64,000 nt of DNA from Lysinibacillus piscis (GTDB lineage Bacteria > Bacillota > Bacilli > Bacillales_A > Planococcaceae). Location of the stretch: the NCBI RefSeq assembly GCF_026012395.1, contig NZ_BRZA01000002.1:1-64000 (forward strand), read 5' to 3'. The first letter of the stretch is position 1; each line of letters starts with the position of its first letter. Shown one piece after another: positions 34,310 through 44,256 of this stretch. Made by a program: the position numbers and the translations under genes. The notes under the pieces were generated by a model that was not told the DNA's origin, ran no database searches, and saw only the letters and a list, made by a program, of their open reading frames with translations.

Positions 34310-35116
34310 ATGTGGAAGTGGGAAGTTGATGGACAAGCGAAGGCTGTGATTGCGATTATGCACGGTGCATATGAAAATCATCGCTGGTATGCGTGGCTAA
34401 TAGAAAAGTTAAGATTAGAAGGTTTTCACATAGTTATGGGGGATTTACCGAATCATGGTGTGAATGCGAAATTTTCACGTGTCCATGATGAAGATTTTCA
34501 AACCTATTATAAATATACAAAACATTTGATTGAAAATGCTTTTTCATATAATTTACCTGTTTTTTTAATCGGTCATGGATTAGGTGCAACATTATTATTA
34601 CAGGCTATGTATAAATATAAATACGAATGTGCAGGTTTAATTTTAACGTCGCCATGGTTAAATTTAAAATTGCTGCCAGGGAAATTGTCGAATGCCTTAA
34701 CAAGCTTAAGTGCACTCACAGCTAATATGAAATTAACACATGCGGTCCATCCGAATAAATTAACTCGCAGTGTGGAAGGAAAAGAAGAAATGAAAGATGA
34801 GGTATCCTTTAAATCAACTGTTTCAGTTAAATGGTATCGCGAGCTGCAACAAATGATGCGCCAGCTCATTTTAATGCCAAAAGTAGAATTTCCGACGATA
34901 CCTGTTTTGCTGATGACGGCTGAAAAGGATGCGATATCTGATAGTAAGCAAGCTCGCCATTGGTTAAATCAACAGGACCTCTCTGAATTTCAATATAAAG
35001 AATGGGCAAATTGTTATCATAATTTATTTCACGAAGTAGAGCGTGAAGAAATTTTTATGTATACACGTGATTTTATTAATAATGCATTACGAAGAATCGG
35101 CTATATTATTGAATAG
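34310..35116 (+). CDS. ytpA: alpha/beta hydrolase, lysophospholipase-like YtpA
   Basis: A 268-residue alpha/beta hydrolase with nucleophile elbow GHGLGAT (Ser replaced by Gly at the usual GxSxG centre: G-H-G-L-G), HGAYENHRWY near residue 18 and a late CYHNLFHE His. In B. subtilis, YtpA is linked to the lysophospholipid antibiotic bacilysocin. The Gly at the nucleophile position raises doubt about hydrolase activity. The start follows GAGGAGGA. Confidence 0.78.
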   Translation: MWKWEVDGQAKAVIAIMHGAYENHRWYAWLIEKLRLEGFHIVMGDLPNHGVNAKFSRVHDEDFQTYYKYTKHLIENAFSYNLPVFLIGHGLGATLLLQAMYKYKYECAGLILTSPWLNLKLLPGKLSNALTSLSALTANMKLTHAVHPNKLTRSVEGKEEMKDEVSFKSTVSVKWYRELQQMMRQLILMPKVEFPTIPVLLMTAEKDAISDSKQARHWLNQQDLSEFQYKEWANCYHNLFHEVEREEIFMYTRDFINNALRRIGYIIE

Positions 35117-35151
35117 AAAAAAGCATCCAGTATATGGATGCTTTTTTTCTT
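35117..35151 (+). terminator. terminator of ytpA
   Basis: AAAAAAGCATCCA pairs with TGGATGCTTTTTT, then more T. Confidence 0.9.
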
Positions 35152-35243
35152 ATATTTATTTTTGGAAATAATATTGTAATCTTCAGAAAAATATAATAAT
35201 ATATTGACCTATAGCAAGGAAATTTTTATTGGGGAGGGATAAA

Positions 35244-36755
35244 ATGGAAATAATTGTAGGAAAATTAAATGAACTTTTTTGGGGACCATGGTTTATTTAT
35301 GGTATTTTATTAATCGGACTTTTCTTTTCAATTCTTACGCGATTCCTACAAGTACGACACATTAAAGATATGGTTATTTTAATGTTCAAAGGGGAAAAAT
35401 CAGAGAAAGGTATTTCATCATTCCAAGCGATGTCCATTGCATTATCAGGTCGTGTAGGTACTGGTAATATTGCAGGTACAGCTACAGCAATTGGAATGGG
35501 TGGTCCTGGTGCAGTATTTTGGATGTGGGCAATTGCCTTTATTGGTGCTGCGACAGCATATGTGGAATCTACATTAGCTCAAATTTACAAGGAAGAGAAA
35601 GACACAGAATATCGTGGCGGTCCAGCCTTTTATATCGAAAAAGGGATGGGGCAAAGATGGTTTGGTGTTATATTCGCAGTAGCTGCATTAATTGCTATGC
35701 TAATCTTAATGCCAGGTGTTCAATCGAATGCAATTGCAGGTGCTGTTGAAAACGCTTTCAATATTGAACCTTGGATTACTGGGCTTATTATTGCTGTACT
35801 ACTAGGTGCTATTATTATTGGCGGGGTAAAATCAATTGCAAATGCTGCACAAATAATTGTTCCATTCATGGCATTAGCATATATTTTAATGGCAGTTGTT
35901 ATTATCTGTATGAATATTAGCGAAATTCCAGCAGTTATTAGCTTAATTTTCTCAAGTGCATTTGGAGCACAAGAAGTATTTGGTGGTATTATCGGTTCCG
36001 CTATTGCATGGGGTGTTAAGCGTGGAATTTATTCCAATGAAGCTGGTCAAGGAACTGGCGCACATCCAGCGGCAGCCGCAGAAGTTTCACATCCTGCTAA
36101 ACAAGGAATTGTGCAAGCAGCATCTGTTTACATCGATACATTATTAGTATGTTCAGCTACAGCATTCATGATTTTATTTACAGGTATGTACAATGTTCAG
36201 AATGAAAAAGTAGACGTAGATGATGCAAATCGTTATATTCATATTGGTGAATTCAATCAAGGTGGTTTAAGTGGCGAAGAACAAATGACGTTTGCAAAAG
36301 GTATTAAAGAAGGTGCAGCCTATACACAATATGCGGTTGATACAGCATTACCAGGCTTTGGTGCACCATTCGTAGCTATTGCATTATTCTTCTTTGCTTT
36401 TACAACTATTATGGCATATTACTATATTGCTGAAACGAATGTGGCATATTTATTCTCGGGAAGTATGGAGAAAATCTTTATCTGGGTTGCAAAAATTGCT
36501 ATTTTAGTAACAGCCTTTTACGGAACTGTTCGTACTTCGGATCTTGCTTGGGCAATGGGTGACGTTGGATTAGGATTAATGGTATGGATTAACGTACTAG
36601 CTATTTTAATTATTATGAAGCCTGCTATTTTAGCATTAAAAGATTATGAGAAACAGAAAAAAGAAGGAAAAGACCCTGTGTTCGATCCTCGTGAGTTAGG
36701 AATTAAAGGGGCTGATTTCTGGGTTGAATATAATGAAAAGCGCAACAAGAAATAA
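35244..36755 (+). CDS. alanine/glycine:cation symporter (AGCS family)
   Basis: A 503-residue sodium:amino acid symporter of the AlsT/DagA group, with about ten to eleven transmembrane helices. Family signatures GRVGTGNIAGTATAIGMGGP (near 73) and NEAGQGTGAHPAAAAEVSHP (near 263) are clear. Likely substrates are alanine, glycine or glutamine. The ATG at 35244 follows GGGGAGGG; an upstream in-frame start at 35229 has no site. Confidence 0.93.
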   Translation: MEIIVGKLNELFWGPWFIYGILLIGLFFSILTRFLQVRHIKDMVILMFKGEKSEKGISSFQAMSIALSGRVGTGNIAGTATAIGMGGPGAVFWMWAIAFIGAATAYVESTLAQIYKEEKDTEYRGGPAFYIEKGMGQRWFGVIFAVAALIAMLILMPGVQSNAIAGAVENAFNIEPWITGLIIAVLLGAIIIGGVKSIANAAQIIVPFMALAYILMAVVIICMNISEIPAVISLIFSSAFGAQEVFGGIIGSAIAWGVKRGIYSNEAGQGTGAHPAAAAEVSHPAKQGIVQAASVYIDTLLVCSATAFMILFTGMYNVQNEKVDVDDANRYIHIGEFNQGGLSGEEQMTFAKGIKEGAAYTQYAVDTALPGFGAPFVAIALFFFAFTTIMAYYYIAETNVAYLFSGSMEKIFIWVAKIAILVTAFYGTVRTSDLAWAMGDVGLGLMVWINVLAILIIMKPAILALKDYEKQKKEGKDPVFDPRELGIKGADFWVEYNEKRNKK

Positions 36756-36766
36756 TAGTTAAAAGT

Positions 36767-36806
36767 AAGGTAGATTGGGAAAATGCTTTCCTAATCTACC
36801 TTTTAA
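36767..36806. terminator. bidirectional terminator between the AGCS symporter and ytqB
   Basis: AAGGTAGATTGGGA pairs with TTCCTAATCTACCTT (one-base bulge), with T-rich sequence beyond. Confidence 0.85.
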
Positions 36807-36812
36807 CATTGA

Positions 36813-37385
36813 TTAACTTAATTCTTTCATTTTCTCCAAAGCAATGACAAAAGGGGGATCATTTTGTTGGTTTAGAAATTCATATTTTAATACATGAACA
36901 TATTTCTGAGGTAGCTGACTTACATAGTTAATCACCGCATCACGTTCTTCTTTCCCACCTGAATGTCCATGATAAATGACAAGCACAATAATGCCACCAA
37001 TTTTTAAGAGCGCTAGTAAGGCTTCAATTGCTTGTATTGTTGTATTAGGCTTTGTAATAATATCGTGATCACTGCCAGGTAAGTAGCCAAGATTAAAAAT
37101 GGCTGCGGCTACTGTTTTGTGTACATGGTTGGCTAGCTCCTCATGCCCACGATGTAAAATAAGAGCACGATGCTCTAAGCCTGCATCTAATAAACGGTGA
37201 AGTGTCGCATCCACGGCACTTTTTTGGACATCAAAGGCATATACTTGCCCTGTATCACCAACAAGCTGTGCTAAAAATAAGGTGTCATGCCCATTGCCTG
37301 CTGTTGCATCAACCACTGTATCGCCTTCTGTAATCGTTTCTTTTAATAGCTGTTGGGCATATTGTAAAACACGCTGTAGCTTCAT
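36813..37385 (-). CDS. ytqB: tRNA-modifying class I methyltransferase YtqB (MnmM)
   Basis: A 190-residue Rossmann-fold SAM methyltransferase: VVDATAGNGHDTLFLAQLVG (motif I, 25-44), FNLGYLPGSDH in the middle. B. subtilis YtqB has been identified as MnmM, which methylates the aminomethyl group at wobble uridine 34 of tRNAs. Its start overlaps the ytqA stop by 4 bases, fitting a shared pathway. Confidence 0.9.
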   Translation of the reverse strand: MKLQRVLQYAQQLLKETITEGDTVVDATAGNGHDTLFLAQLVGDTGQVYAFDVQKSAVDATLHRLLDAGLEHRALILHRGHEELANHVHKTVAAAIFNLGYLPGSDHDIITKPNTTIQAIEALLALLKIGGIIVLVIYHGHSGGKEERDAVINYVSQLPQKYVHVLKYEFLNQQNDPPFVIALEKMKELS

Positions 37386-38338
37386 TTTAAAACCTCGGCT
37401 TGATAAAATTTCCCTTGCCAGCTTCCACGGCGTTCAAGCTCTGCATCGATACCGTTTAACACTTCCCATTTGTTGACACTCCACATTGGTCCTATCATTA
37501 AATCAATTGGCCCGTCACCTGTAATACGATGAATGACCATATCAGGTGGTAAAATTTCCAGTTGATCGGCTACCAGTTTTGTGTAGACATCTTGGTCTAA
37601 AAATTCCAGCATCCCTTTCTCATATTGTTTAACCATGGGTGTTCCTTTGAGTAGGTGTAATAAATGAATTTTAATGCCTTGTACGTCGAGCTTAGCTACT
37701 GCTCGTGCTGTTTCCATCATCATGTCATAATCTTCAAGTGGAAGCCCATTAATGATATGGGAACAGACACGAATACCATGTTTGCGTAGTTTTTCTACAC
37801 CTTCTACATATGTTGCATAATCATGAGCACGATTAATGAGGTTCGCTGTTTTTTCATGTACAGTTTGTAAACCAAGCTCAATCCATAAATAAGTACGTGT
37901 GTTTAATTCTGCTAAGTACTCTACAACATCGTCAGGTAAGCAGTCTGGGCGTGTGGCGATGGATAAGCCGATGACACCTTCCTGTGCTAATGCCGCTTCA
38001 AATTTTTCCTTTAATACTGGTAGCGGTGCATGTGTATTTGTATAAGCTTGAAAATAGGCCATCGATTTGCCATCTTTCCATTTTTGCTGCATTTTCTCAC
38101 GGATTTCTGCAAATTGAACGTCAATCGGATCGACCTTATTGCCTGCAAAATCGCCTGAGCCAGCCGCACTACAAAATGTACAGCCACCAAAAGCAACAGT
38201 GCCGTCACGATTTGGGCAATCAAAGCCAGCATCAAGTGCTACTTTAAAAACCTTATGCCCAAAGTGATTGCGTAAATAACGATTCCATGTATAATATCTT
38301 TTCCCATCGGAAGGAAAAGGGAAATTTATTTCTGTCAT
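37382..38338 (-). CDS. ytqA: radical SAM protein YtqA (TIGR01212 family)
   Basis: A 318-residue radical SAM protein; the [4Fe-4S] cysteines are C41, C53 and C56 (CPNRDGTVAFGGCTFC, the wide spacing of this family). E. coli YhcC is a relative. The gene is coupled to ytqB, and YtqA-type proteins have been proposed to act before MnmM in wobble-uridine modification in Gram-positives. The exact reaction here is inferred. Confidence 0.9.
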   Translation of the reverse strand: MTEINFPFPSDGKRYYTWNRYLRNHFGHKVFKVALDAGFDCPNRDGTVAFGGCTFCSAAGSGDFAGNKVDPIDVQFAEIREKMQQKWKDGKSMAYFQAYTNTHAPLPVLKEKFEAALAQEGVIGLSIATRPDCLPDDVVEYLAELNTRTYLWIELGLQTVHEKTANLINRAHDYATYVEGVEKLRKHGIRVCSHIINGLPLEDYDMMMETARAVAKLDVQGIKIHLLHLLKGTPMVKQYEKGMLEFLDQDVYTKLVADQLEILPPDMVIHRITGDGPIDLMIGPMWSVNKWEVLNGIDAELERRGSWQGKFYQAEVLK

Positions 38339-38476
38339 GATATTTCACTCCTCTAACACTCTATTTTAACATGTACTATTCGTTCCGTCACATGTGCAAC
38401 AATTATTTTTCTTGTACTTTTACTCATTTCGGCATAGACTAATTGTTTAGAGTAACGAAATAATGGAGGGTAACGC

Positions 38477-39655
38477 ATGCCAAAAAAACTTTGGTTTTTA
38501 TTGATTGGAATGCTCGTGAATACGATGGGCAGCTCTTTTTTATGGCCTTTAAACGCTATTTATATACATGATTATTTAGGGAAATCACTTGCACTGGCTG
38601 GCTTTGTCTTGATGCTCAATTCAGCGGCAGGTGTACTTGGCAATCTTTTAGGTGGCTATTTATTTGATAGAATAGGTGGCTTTAAATCGATTATGCTTGG
38701 CATTATTTTAACGATTGGTGCTTTAATTGGCTTATTGTTTTGGCATGGCTGGCCGCATTATGTATGGTTTTTAACGATTATTGGCTTTAGCGGTGGTATC
38801 GTGTTCCCAGGGATGTTTGCACTAGCAGGCTCGGCATGGCCAGAAGGTGGACGAAAAGCCTTCAATGCCATTTATTTAGCTCAAAATGTCGGTGTAGCGA
38901 TTGGACCAGCACTTGCAGGAATTGTAGCAGATTATCAATTTGATTATATATTTAAAGTGAACCTAGGTTTATATACGCTGTTCTTTTTCATTGCATTATT
39001 GACGTTTAAGCAATTGGATCATAATAGTGTTGCACCGAAAAATGTAGTGAGTGAAAGTAAAAAAATTGTTAATAAAGCACCGTTTTACGCATTATTAATT
39101 ATTAGTGTATCTTCTGTGTTATGCTGGCTAGCTTATTCACAATGGAGTGCAACGATTTCTTCTTATACACAGGATTTAGGACTTGGTTTAAAGCAATATA
39201 GCTTATTATGGACAATAAATGGCTTACTGATTGTTTTAGGGCAACCGCTTATTGCACCACTTGTGAAGCGTTGGGAAGGTCAATTAAAACGTCAGTTGGT
39301 TTTAGGGGTTGTCTTAATTGCGGCTTCTTTTGGTATTATTGTTTATGCGCAAAGCTTTACAATGTTTGCGGCGGCTATGGTCGTTTTAACTTTCGGTGAG
39401 ATGTTCTATACACCTGCATTGCCAACGATTGCGAATCAGCTTGCACCAAAAGGACGACAAGGCTTTTATCAAGGTATCATTAATAGTGCCGCTACAATCG
39501 GTCGGATGATTGGTCCATTGTTTGGAGGCATTATGGTAGATCAATTTGGCATGATTATGCTTGTTTCGATTTTAGTGTTTGTTGTCCTATTAGCGATTAT
39601 TCCATGTCTTGTATATGATTATCCATTGAAAAAGCAAGGAATATCGCTGGATTAA
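38477..39655 (+). CDS. MFS transporter (YttB-like)
   Basis: A 392-residue major facilitator with twelve predicted helices, the loop 2-3 motif GGYLFDRIGG, and a related GGIMVDQFG in the second half. B. subtilis has an MFS gene (yttB) beside leuS in the same place, so the position is conserved. Substrate unknown; drug efflux is possible. The site TGGAGGG precedes the ATG. Confidence 0.85.
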   Translation: MPKKLWFLLIGMLVNTMGSSFLWPLNAIYIHDYLGKSLALAGFVLMLNSAAGVLGNLLGGYLFDRIGGFKSIMLGIILTIGALIGLLFWHGWPHYVWFLTIIGFSGGIVFPGMFALAGSAWPEGGRKAFNAIYLAQNVGVAIGPALAGIVADYQFDYIFKVNLGLYTLFFFIALLTFKQLDHNSVAPKNVVSESKKIVNKAPFYALLIISVSSVLCWLAYSQWSATISSYTQDLGLGLKQYSLLWTINGLLIVLGQPLIAPLVKRWEGQLKRQLVLGVVLIAASFGIIVYAQSFTMFAAAMVVLTFGEMFYTPALPTIANQLAPKGRQGFYQGIINSAATIGRMIGPLFGGIMVDQFGMIMLVSILVFVVLLAIIPCLVYDYPLKKQGISLD

Positions 39656-39701
39656 ACTAACGCTTGTATTTTTTTTCGCTTTCCATTAGAATAAATGCAA
39701 T

Positions 39702-39934
39702 ACATGAAAAGACAGTGATGAGGAGTAGTAAATTTGTCGTTCTTGATAGAGAGCTAGCGTTTGGTGGAAGCTAGCAGGAAAACAAATTGAACTTGCCTAC
39801 GGAGTCTGCCGATGTGCCGTTTCTTCTGCGTTAAAGAAGCTAAAAGTTGAGTGTAATCACTAATTTGGGTGGTACCGCGGGAGCTGTAGATTCTCTCGTC
39901 CCTTTCTGATAAAGAGAGGGACGAGTTTTTTTAT
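39702..39934 (+). promoter_or_regulatory. T-box leader of leuS (leucine-responsive)
   Basis: The whole 39656-39982 gap is this leader. The hallmark T-box TGGGTGGTACCGCGG is at 39866-39880. Stem I carries GATGAGGAGTAG and a GAACTTGCC specifier loop whose codon reads CTT, leucine. The terminator at 39895-39934 (CTCGTCCCT...AGGGACGAG, then T run) competes with an antiterminator. Uncharged tRNA-Leu should switch on leuS. Confidence 0.95.
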
Positions 39935-39982
39935 TTTTTAAATATTTCGTCAATTTAAAACGAAATTGAAGGAGGAATTATT

Positions 39983-42397
39983 GTGAGCTTTAATCATCAG
40001 CAAATCGAGAAAAAATGGCAGCAATATTGGGCTGACCATAAAACATTCAAAACTGAAAATGAAACGGATAAACCAAAGTTTTATGCGTTAGATATGTTCC
40101 CTTATCCATCTGGTGCAGGTTTGCATGTAGGACATCCAGAGGGCTATACAGCGACAGATATTTTATCACGCTTTAAACGTATGCAAGGCTATAATGTATT
40201 ACATCCAATGGGCTGGGATGCATTTGGCTTACCAGCAGAGCAATATGCGCTAGATACAGGGAATGACCCTGCTGAATTTACAGCGAAAAATATTGCGACA
40301 TTTAAGCGTCAAATTCAAGAATTAGGTTTTAGCTATGATTGGGATCGTGAAATTAACACAACAGATCCTGATTATTATAAATGGACACAATGGATTTTTA
40401 TTCAACTTTATAATAAAGGCTTGGCTTATATTGATGAAGTAGCGGTTAACTGGTGCCCAGCACTTGGCACAGTATTGGCGAATGAAGAGGTTATTGATGG
40501 GAAGTCAGAGCGTGGTGGGCATCCTGTAGAGCGTCGTCCAATGAAGCAATGGATGCTCAAAATTACAGCCTATGCAGACCGTTTAATTGACGACTTAGAA
40601 GAAGTGGATTGGCCAGAATCTATTAAAGATATGCAACGTAACTGGATTGGTCGCTCTGAAGGGGCTGAGGTGACGTTTGCAGTGGATGGGACAGCAGAAA
40701 ACTTCACTGTCTTTACAACACGTCCTGATACACTATTTGGTGCAACCTATTGTGTACTTGCGCCAGAGCATAAATTGGTGGAGCAAATTACAACAGCAGC
40801 GCAGCGTGAAGCGGTTGAGGCTTACTTAGAAAAAGTGAAAATGAAGTCTGACCTAGAGCGTACAGATTTAGCGAAGGAAAAAACAGGCGTCTTTACAGGT
40901 GCATATGCAGTGAATCCAATCAACGGTAAAAAAGTGCCGATTTGGATTGCTGATTATGTGCTAGTGTCTTATGGTACTGGTGCAATTATGGCGGTTCCAG
41001 CGCATGATGAGCGTGACTATGAATTTGCGAAAGAATTCGGTTTAGATATTGTCGCTGTACTTGAAGGTGGCGATATCGAGACAGAAGCCTTTACAGGGGA
41101 TGGTCAGCACATTAACTCTGAATTCCTTAATGGCTTAAATAAAGCAGATGGCATTGCAAAGGCGATTGAATGGTTAGAGGAAAAAGGTGTTGGACAAAAG
41201 AAAATTTCTTATCGTCTACGTGACTGGTTATTCTCACGTCAACGCTATTGGGGTGAGCCAATTCCAATGATTCATTGGGAGGATGGTACAACGACAGCGG
41301 TACCTGAATCCGAATTGCCATTAATACTACCAAAAACAGATAATATCCGTCCGTCTGGTACAGGAGAATCACCATTAGCAAATATTGCAGAATGGGTAAA
41401 TGTTGTAGACCCTGAGACAGGCAAAAAAGGTCGTCGTGAAACAAATACGATGCCACAATGGGCAGGCTCAAGCTGGTACTTCTTACGTTATATTGATCCA
41501 ACAAACAAAGAAGCGATTGCTGATTCAGAGCTATTAAAACGCTGGTTACCTGTAGATATTTATATCGGTGGTGCAGAGCATGCCGTACTACATTTACTAT
41601 ACGCACGCTTCTGGCATAAAGTGCTGTATGATTTAGGTGTTGTGCATACAAAAGAGCCATTCCAAAAATTATTCAACCAAGGGATGATTCTTGGGGAAGG
41701 CAATGAAAAAATGTCTAAATCAAAAGGCAATGTTGTGAACCCAGATGAAATTATTACTTCTCATGGCGCAGATACATTACGTCTTTATGAAATGTTTATG
41801 GGCCCTCTTGAGGCATCTGTGGCATGGTCAACAAATGGCTTGGATGGTGCACGTCGCTTCCTAGACCGTATTTGGCGTCTATTTATCAATGAAGATGGTT
41901 CAGTAGCAGCAAAAATTCAAGCATCAGATGATAAAACATTGGAAAAATCATATCATCAAACAGTGAAAAAGGTGACAGAGGATTACGAAGGCATTCGTTT
42001 CAACACAGCGATTTCACAAATGATGGTATTCATCAATGATTGCTATAAAGCGGATGTACTACCAACAGCTTATGCTGAAGGCTTTGTGAAGCTATTAGCA
42101 CCAATTGCACCACATGTTGCAGAGGAGCTATGGCAGCTATTAGGTCATGAGGAAACATTAACATATGCACAATGGCCAACATATGACGAAGCTAAACTTA
42201 TCGATGCAGAAGTAGAAGTAGCGGTACAGGTTGCAGGAAAAGTCCGTGCGAAAATTATCGTAGCGAAAGATGCAACACAAGAAGAGATTGAAAAAATTGC
42301 ACTAGCAGATGATAAAGTACAAGAGCATCTTGCTGGTAAAAATATTGTGAAAATCATCGTGATTCCAGGTAAGTTAGTCAATATTGTAGCGAAATAA
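39983..42397 (+). CDS. leuS: leucyl-tRNA synthetase
   Basis: An 804-residue class Ia synthetase with the HIGH motif as HVGH (48-51), KMSKS at 576-580, the CP1 editing domain in the middle ([12 protein letters not shown]) and the C-terminal domain to residue 804. It starts at a GTG behind AAGGAGG. Expression is controlled by the T-box leader. Confidence 0.98.
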   Translation: MSFNHQQIEKKWQQYWADHKTFKTENETDKPKFYALDMFPYPSGAGLHVGHPEGYTATDILSRFKRMQGYNVLHPMGWDAFGLPAEQYALDTGNDPAEFTAKNIATFKRQIQELGFSYDWDREINTTDPDYYKWTQWIFIQLYNKGLAYIDEVAVNWCPALGTVLANEEVIDGKSERGGHPVERRPMKQWMLKITAYADRLIDDLEEVDWPESIKDMQRNWIGRSEGAEVTFAVDGTAENFTVFTTRPDTLFGATYCVLAPEHKLVEQITTAAQREAVEAYLEKVKMKSDLERTDLAKEKTGVFTGAYAVNPINGKKVPIWIADYVLVSYGTGAIMAVPAHDERDYEFAKEFGLDIVAVLEGGDIETEAFTGDGQHINSEFLNGLNKADGIAKAIEWLEEKGVGQKKISYRLRDWLFSRQRYWGEPIPMIHWEDGTTTAVPESELPLILPKTDNIRPSGTGESPLANIAEWVNVVDPETGKKGRRETNTMPQWAGSSWYFLRYIDPTNKEAIADSELLKRWLPVDIYIGGAEHAVLHLLYARFWHKVLYDLGVVHTKEPFQKLFNQGMILGEGNEKMSKSKGNVVNPDEIITSHGADTLRLYEMFMGPLEASVAWSTNGLDGARRFLDRIWRLFINEDGSVAAKIQASDDKTLEKSYHQTVKKVTEDYEGIRFNTAISQMMVFINDCYKADVLPTAYAEGFVKLLAPIAPHVAEELWQLLGHEETLTYAQWPTYDEAKLIDAEVEVAVQVAGKVRAKIIVAKDATQEEIEKIALADDKVQEHLAGKNIVKIIVIPGKLVNIVAK

Positions 42398-42410
42398 TTG
42401 AGGGAAAGTG

Positions 42411-42433
42411 TCCAGTCATTGGGCACTTTTTTC
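42411..42433 (+). terminator. terminator of leuS
   Basis: AAAGTG and CCA pair with TGG and CACTTT, followed by TTTTC. Confidence 0.8.
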
Positions 42434-42493
42434 ATTGTTTATGAAACCACAGCGAAATTTTTGACGACTATAGATAAAAGAGGGGGCTTATTT

Positions 42494-42944
42494 GAGTGAA
42501 CAGTTAGCAGCAATCATGGCAGAGCATGGAGAATATTGTTTACGTGTTGCTTGTTTATATGTGAAAGATTGGGCTGTTACAGAGGAAATTGTGCAGGATG
42601 TCTTTTTTTGCCTATTATCGCCAGCAGGAGTGCTTTGAACAATGTGCATCATTAAGAACATATTTAGTAAAAATAACGGTACATAAAAGTCATGATTACT
42701 TAAGAAGCTGGAAAAATAAACATCATGTCTTATTCGATAGATGGCATATTGGTGCAAGTAGGCAAACACCTGAAAAAAATGTACTTGAACAAGATGAGCG
42801 TAATCTATTAACTACTGCATTATTTGAACTGCCTATTACATATCGAGAGGTTATTATTATCAGGAGTTGAAGGTACGGAAAATAGCGAGTATTTTAGCTT
42901 GTATGGAAAATGTAGTAAAAGCGATAATGCACAGAGCTAGATAA
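42494..42944 (+). pseudogene. frameshifted ECF RNA polymerase sigma factor
   Basis: A TTG start behind AGAGGGGG opens a sigma-70 region 2 (LRVACLYVKDWAVTEEIVQDVF), which then leaves frame in a run of seven T at about 42603-42609. Removing one T restores FAYYRQQECFEQCASLRTYL. The restored frame runs through LFELPITYREVI of region 4, then breaks again at TTATTATTATC near 42851. A third frame continues YYQELKVRKIASILACMENV to a stop at 42942. Two independent shifts argue for decay rather than a sequencing slip, though the T run alone could be either. No anti-sigma gene survives. Confidence 0.8.
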
Positions 42945-42998
42945 CTATTACAAAACAAATTGCCAGTGAGTGAATGGGAGGTGTTAGCTGTCATTAAC

Positions 42999-43030
42999 AG
43001 GGACCTGAAAAGCAAATCAGGCCTCTGTTT
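42999..43030 (-). terminator. terminator of the membrane transporter gene
   Basis: ACAG..CCTGA pairs with TCAGG..CTGT around a loop of seven to nine bases, overlapping the minus-strand stop. Confidence 0.5.
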
Positions 43031-44252
43031 GTAAAGAGAGCTGAGCTATACAAGAAATAATAAAGCTAACGATTAGTCCATAGAGCACCTCAGAGGCTAG
43101 GCTAATCGTAGCACCGCTAAGCAAAGCAATAATCATCGCCAGCCAGCTCAGCTTATGGATGCTTCGTTTCGTAAATAATAATACGACAACAAAGGGAAGT
43201 AGCGTAATATGAAGAAATGCAAATGTATAAATAACACTTAAAATCGTCAAATCTACTGTTAACACGAAGGCTAGCAATCCAATTATTACCGCAATCATAT
43301 AGCTGTAGTAGGAGCGTTTATGTGTAAAAAAAGGCTTTGTTGCACGCATTTCTACAAGCAATGTTGTGAGTATAGCAAGCAGTGTAAAAAGCAAAAATGC
43401 CAATGTCAGAAACCCTGGCTGGACTTCATATAAAAAGGTTAAAATCAATATTTCGAACTGTCCATAAGCACCGCTGTATAAAGCAATCATTAAAATGGCT
43501 GTAAATGAAAAGGTTAATAAAGCTAAAATGACGCCTGATGATAATAGGCTGCTTCTTACCTTTTGAGGTTTGATAAAGGCTATTAAATACCAAGTAGATT
43601 TATCAAACAGTACTTGTCCTAATACGACAAACTGCATAACGATAAAAAACAATAAAATATAACTATTTTTAAAGTAAAGTAAATATGGATGATAAAGGCG
43701 AATACCCTCATATACTGAACTTGCACCATTTTGCACAAAATAATAAATGGGAATAAAGATAAGTAAAGCAAACAGCACGATAATAAATAAACTGTCCAGC
43801 CACAATAGTCCACGATGCGATAGGAATCGTTCTAACAATACCACGATAATTAGAAAGAAAGGTAATGTCAAATATAGAGGGATATGAAACATAATCGTTG
43901 ATAGCACACTCATACTAATTAACTGAATAAGCCATATTTCAAATCCTACAACTAAATAGCATACTTTAATAAATTTCAAATTTAGACCACTTAACTTTTC
44001 TTGAATCGTAGCTAATAAAAAGCTTTGATTGTGCTGAACATGGTGTTTCTTTAAACAAATCCCAAGAATGATAAAAGCTAAAGCCATTGCTAATAGATAA
44101 CAAATACCTGCTGTCAAACCAAATGAAATTAAGGCAGAAGGTGAGGAAATGAAAAAATTCCCGTGAATCCAACGAGCTAATAATACGATAACACCAGCCG
44201 CTGTGCTAAGACTTGCAAATGGTAAGATAAGTGAGCGTTTAGTGAAAGTCAT
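43017..44252 (-). CDS. polytopic membrane transporter, possibly of the Na+/solute symporter type
   Basis: A 411-residue protein made almost entirely of hydrophobic helices (about eleven to twelve). I do not recognise it with certainty; the length and helix pattern suggest a LeuT-fold cation:solute symporter. The ATG at 44252 follows AAAGGAC and lies 4 bases after the response-regulator stop; a longer frame to 44399 runs antiparallel-free but through the regulator gene and is rejected. Its coupling to the two-component genes suggests it is either regulated by them or part of sensing. Confidence 0.7.
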   Translation of the reverse strand: MTFTKRSLILPFASLSTAAGVIVLLARWIHGNFFISSPSALISFGLTAGICYLLAMALAFIILGICLKKHHVQHNQSFLLATIQEKLSGLNLKFIKVCYLVVGFEIWLIQLISMSVLSTIMFHIPLYLTLPFFLIIVVLLERFLSHRGLLWLDSLFIIVLFALLIFIPIYYFVQNGASSVYEGIRLYHPYLLYFKNSYILLFFIVMQFVVLGQVLFDKSTWYLIAFIKPQKVRSSLLSSGVILALLTFSFTAILMIALYSGAYGQFEILILTFLYEVQPGFLTLAFLLFTLLAILTTLLVEMRATKPFFTHKRSYYSYMIAVIIGLLAFVLTVDLTILSVIYTFAFLHITLLPFVVVLLFTKRSIHKLSWLAMIIALLSGATISLASEVLYGLIVSFIISCIAQLSLQTEA

Positions 44253-44256
44253 AGCG

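Noticed and set aside
42589-42870. A free-standing 93-residue gene
   Set aside because: Its sequence continues sigma region 2 from another frame, so it is the middle part of a frameshifted ECF sigma gene.
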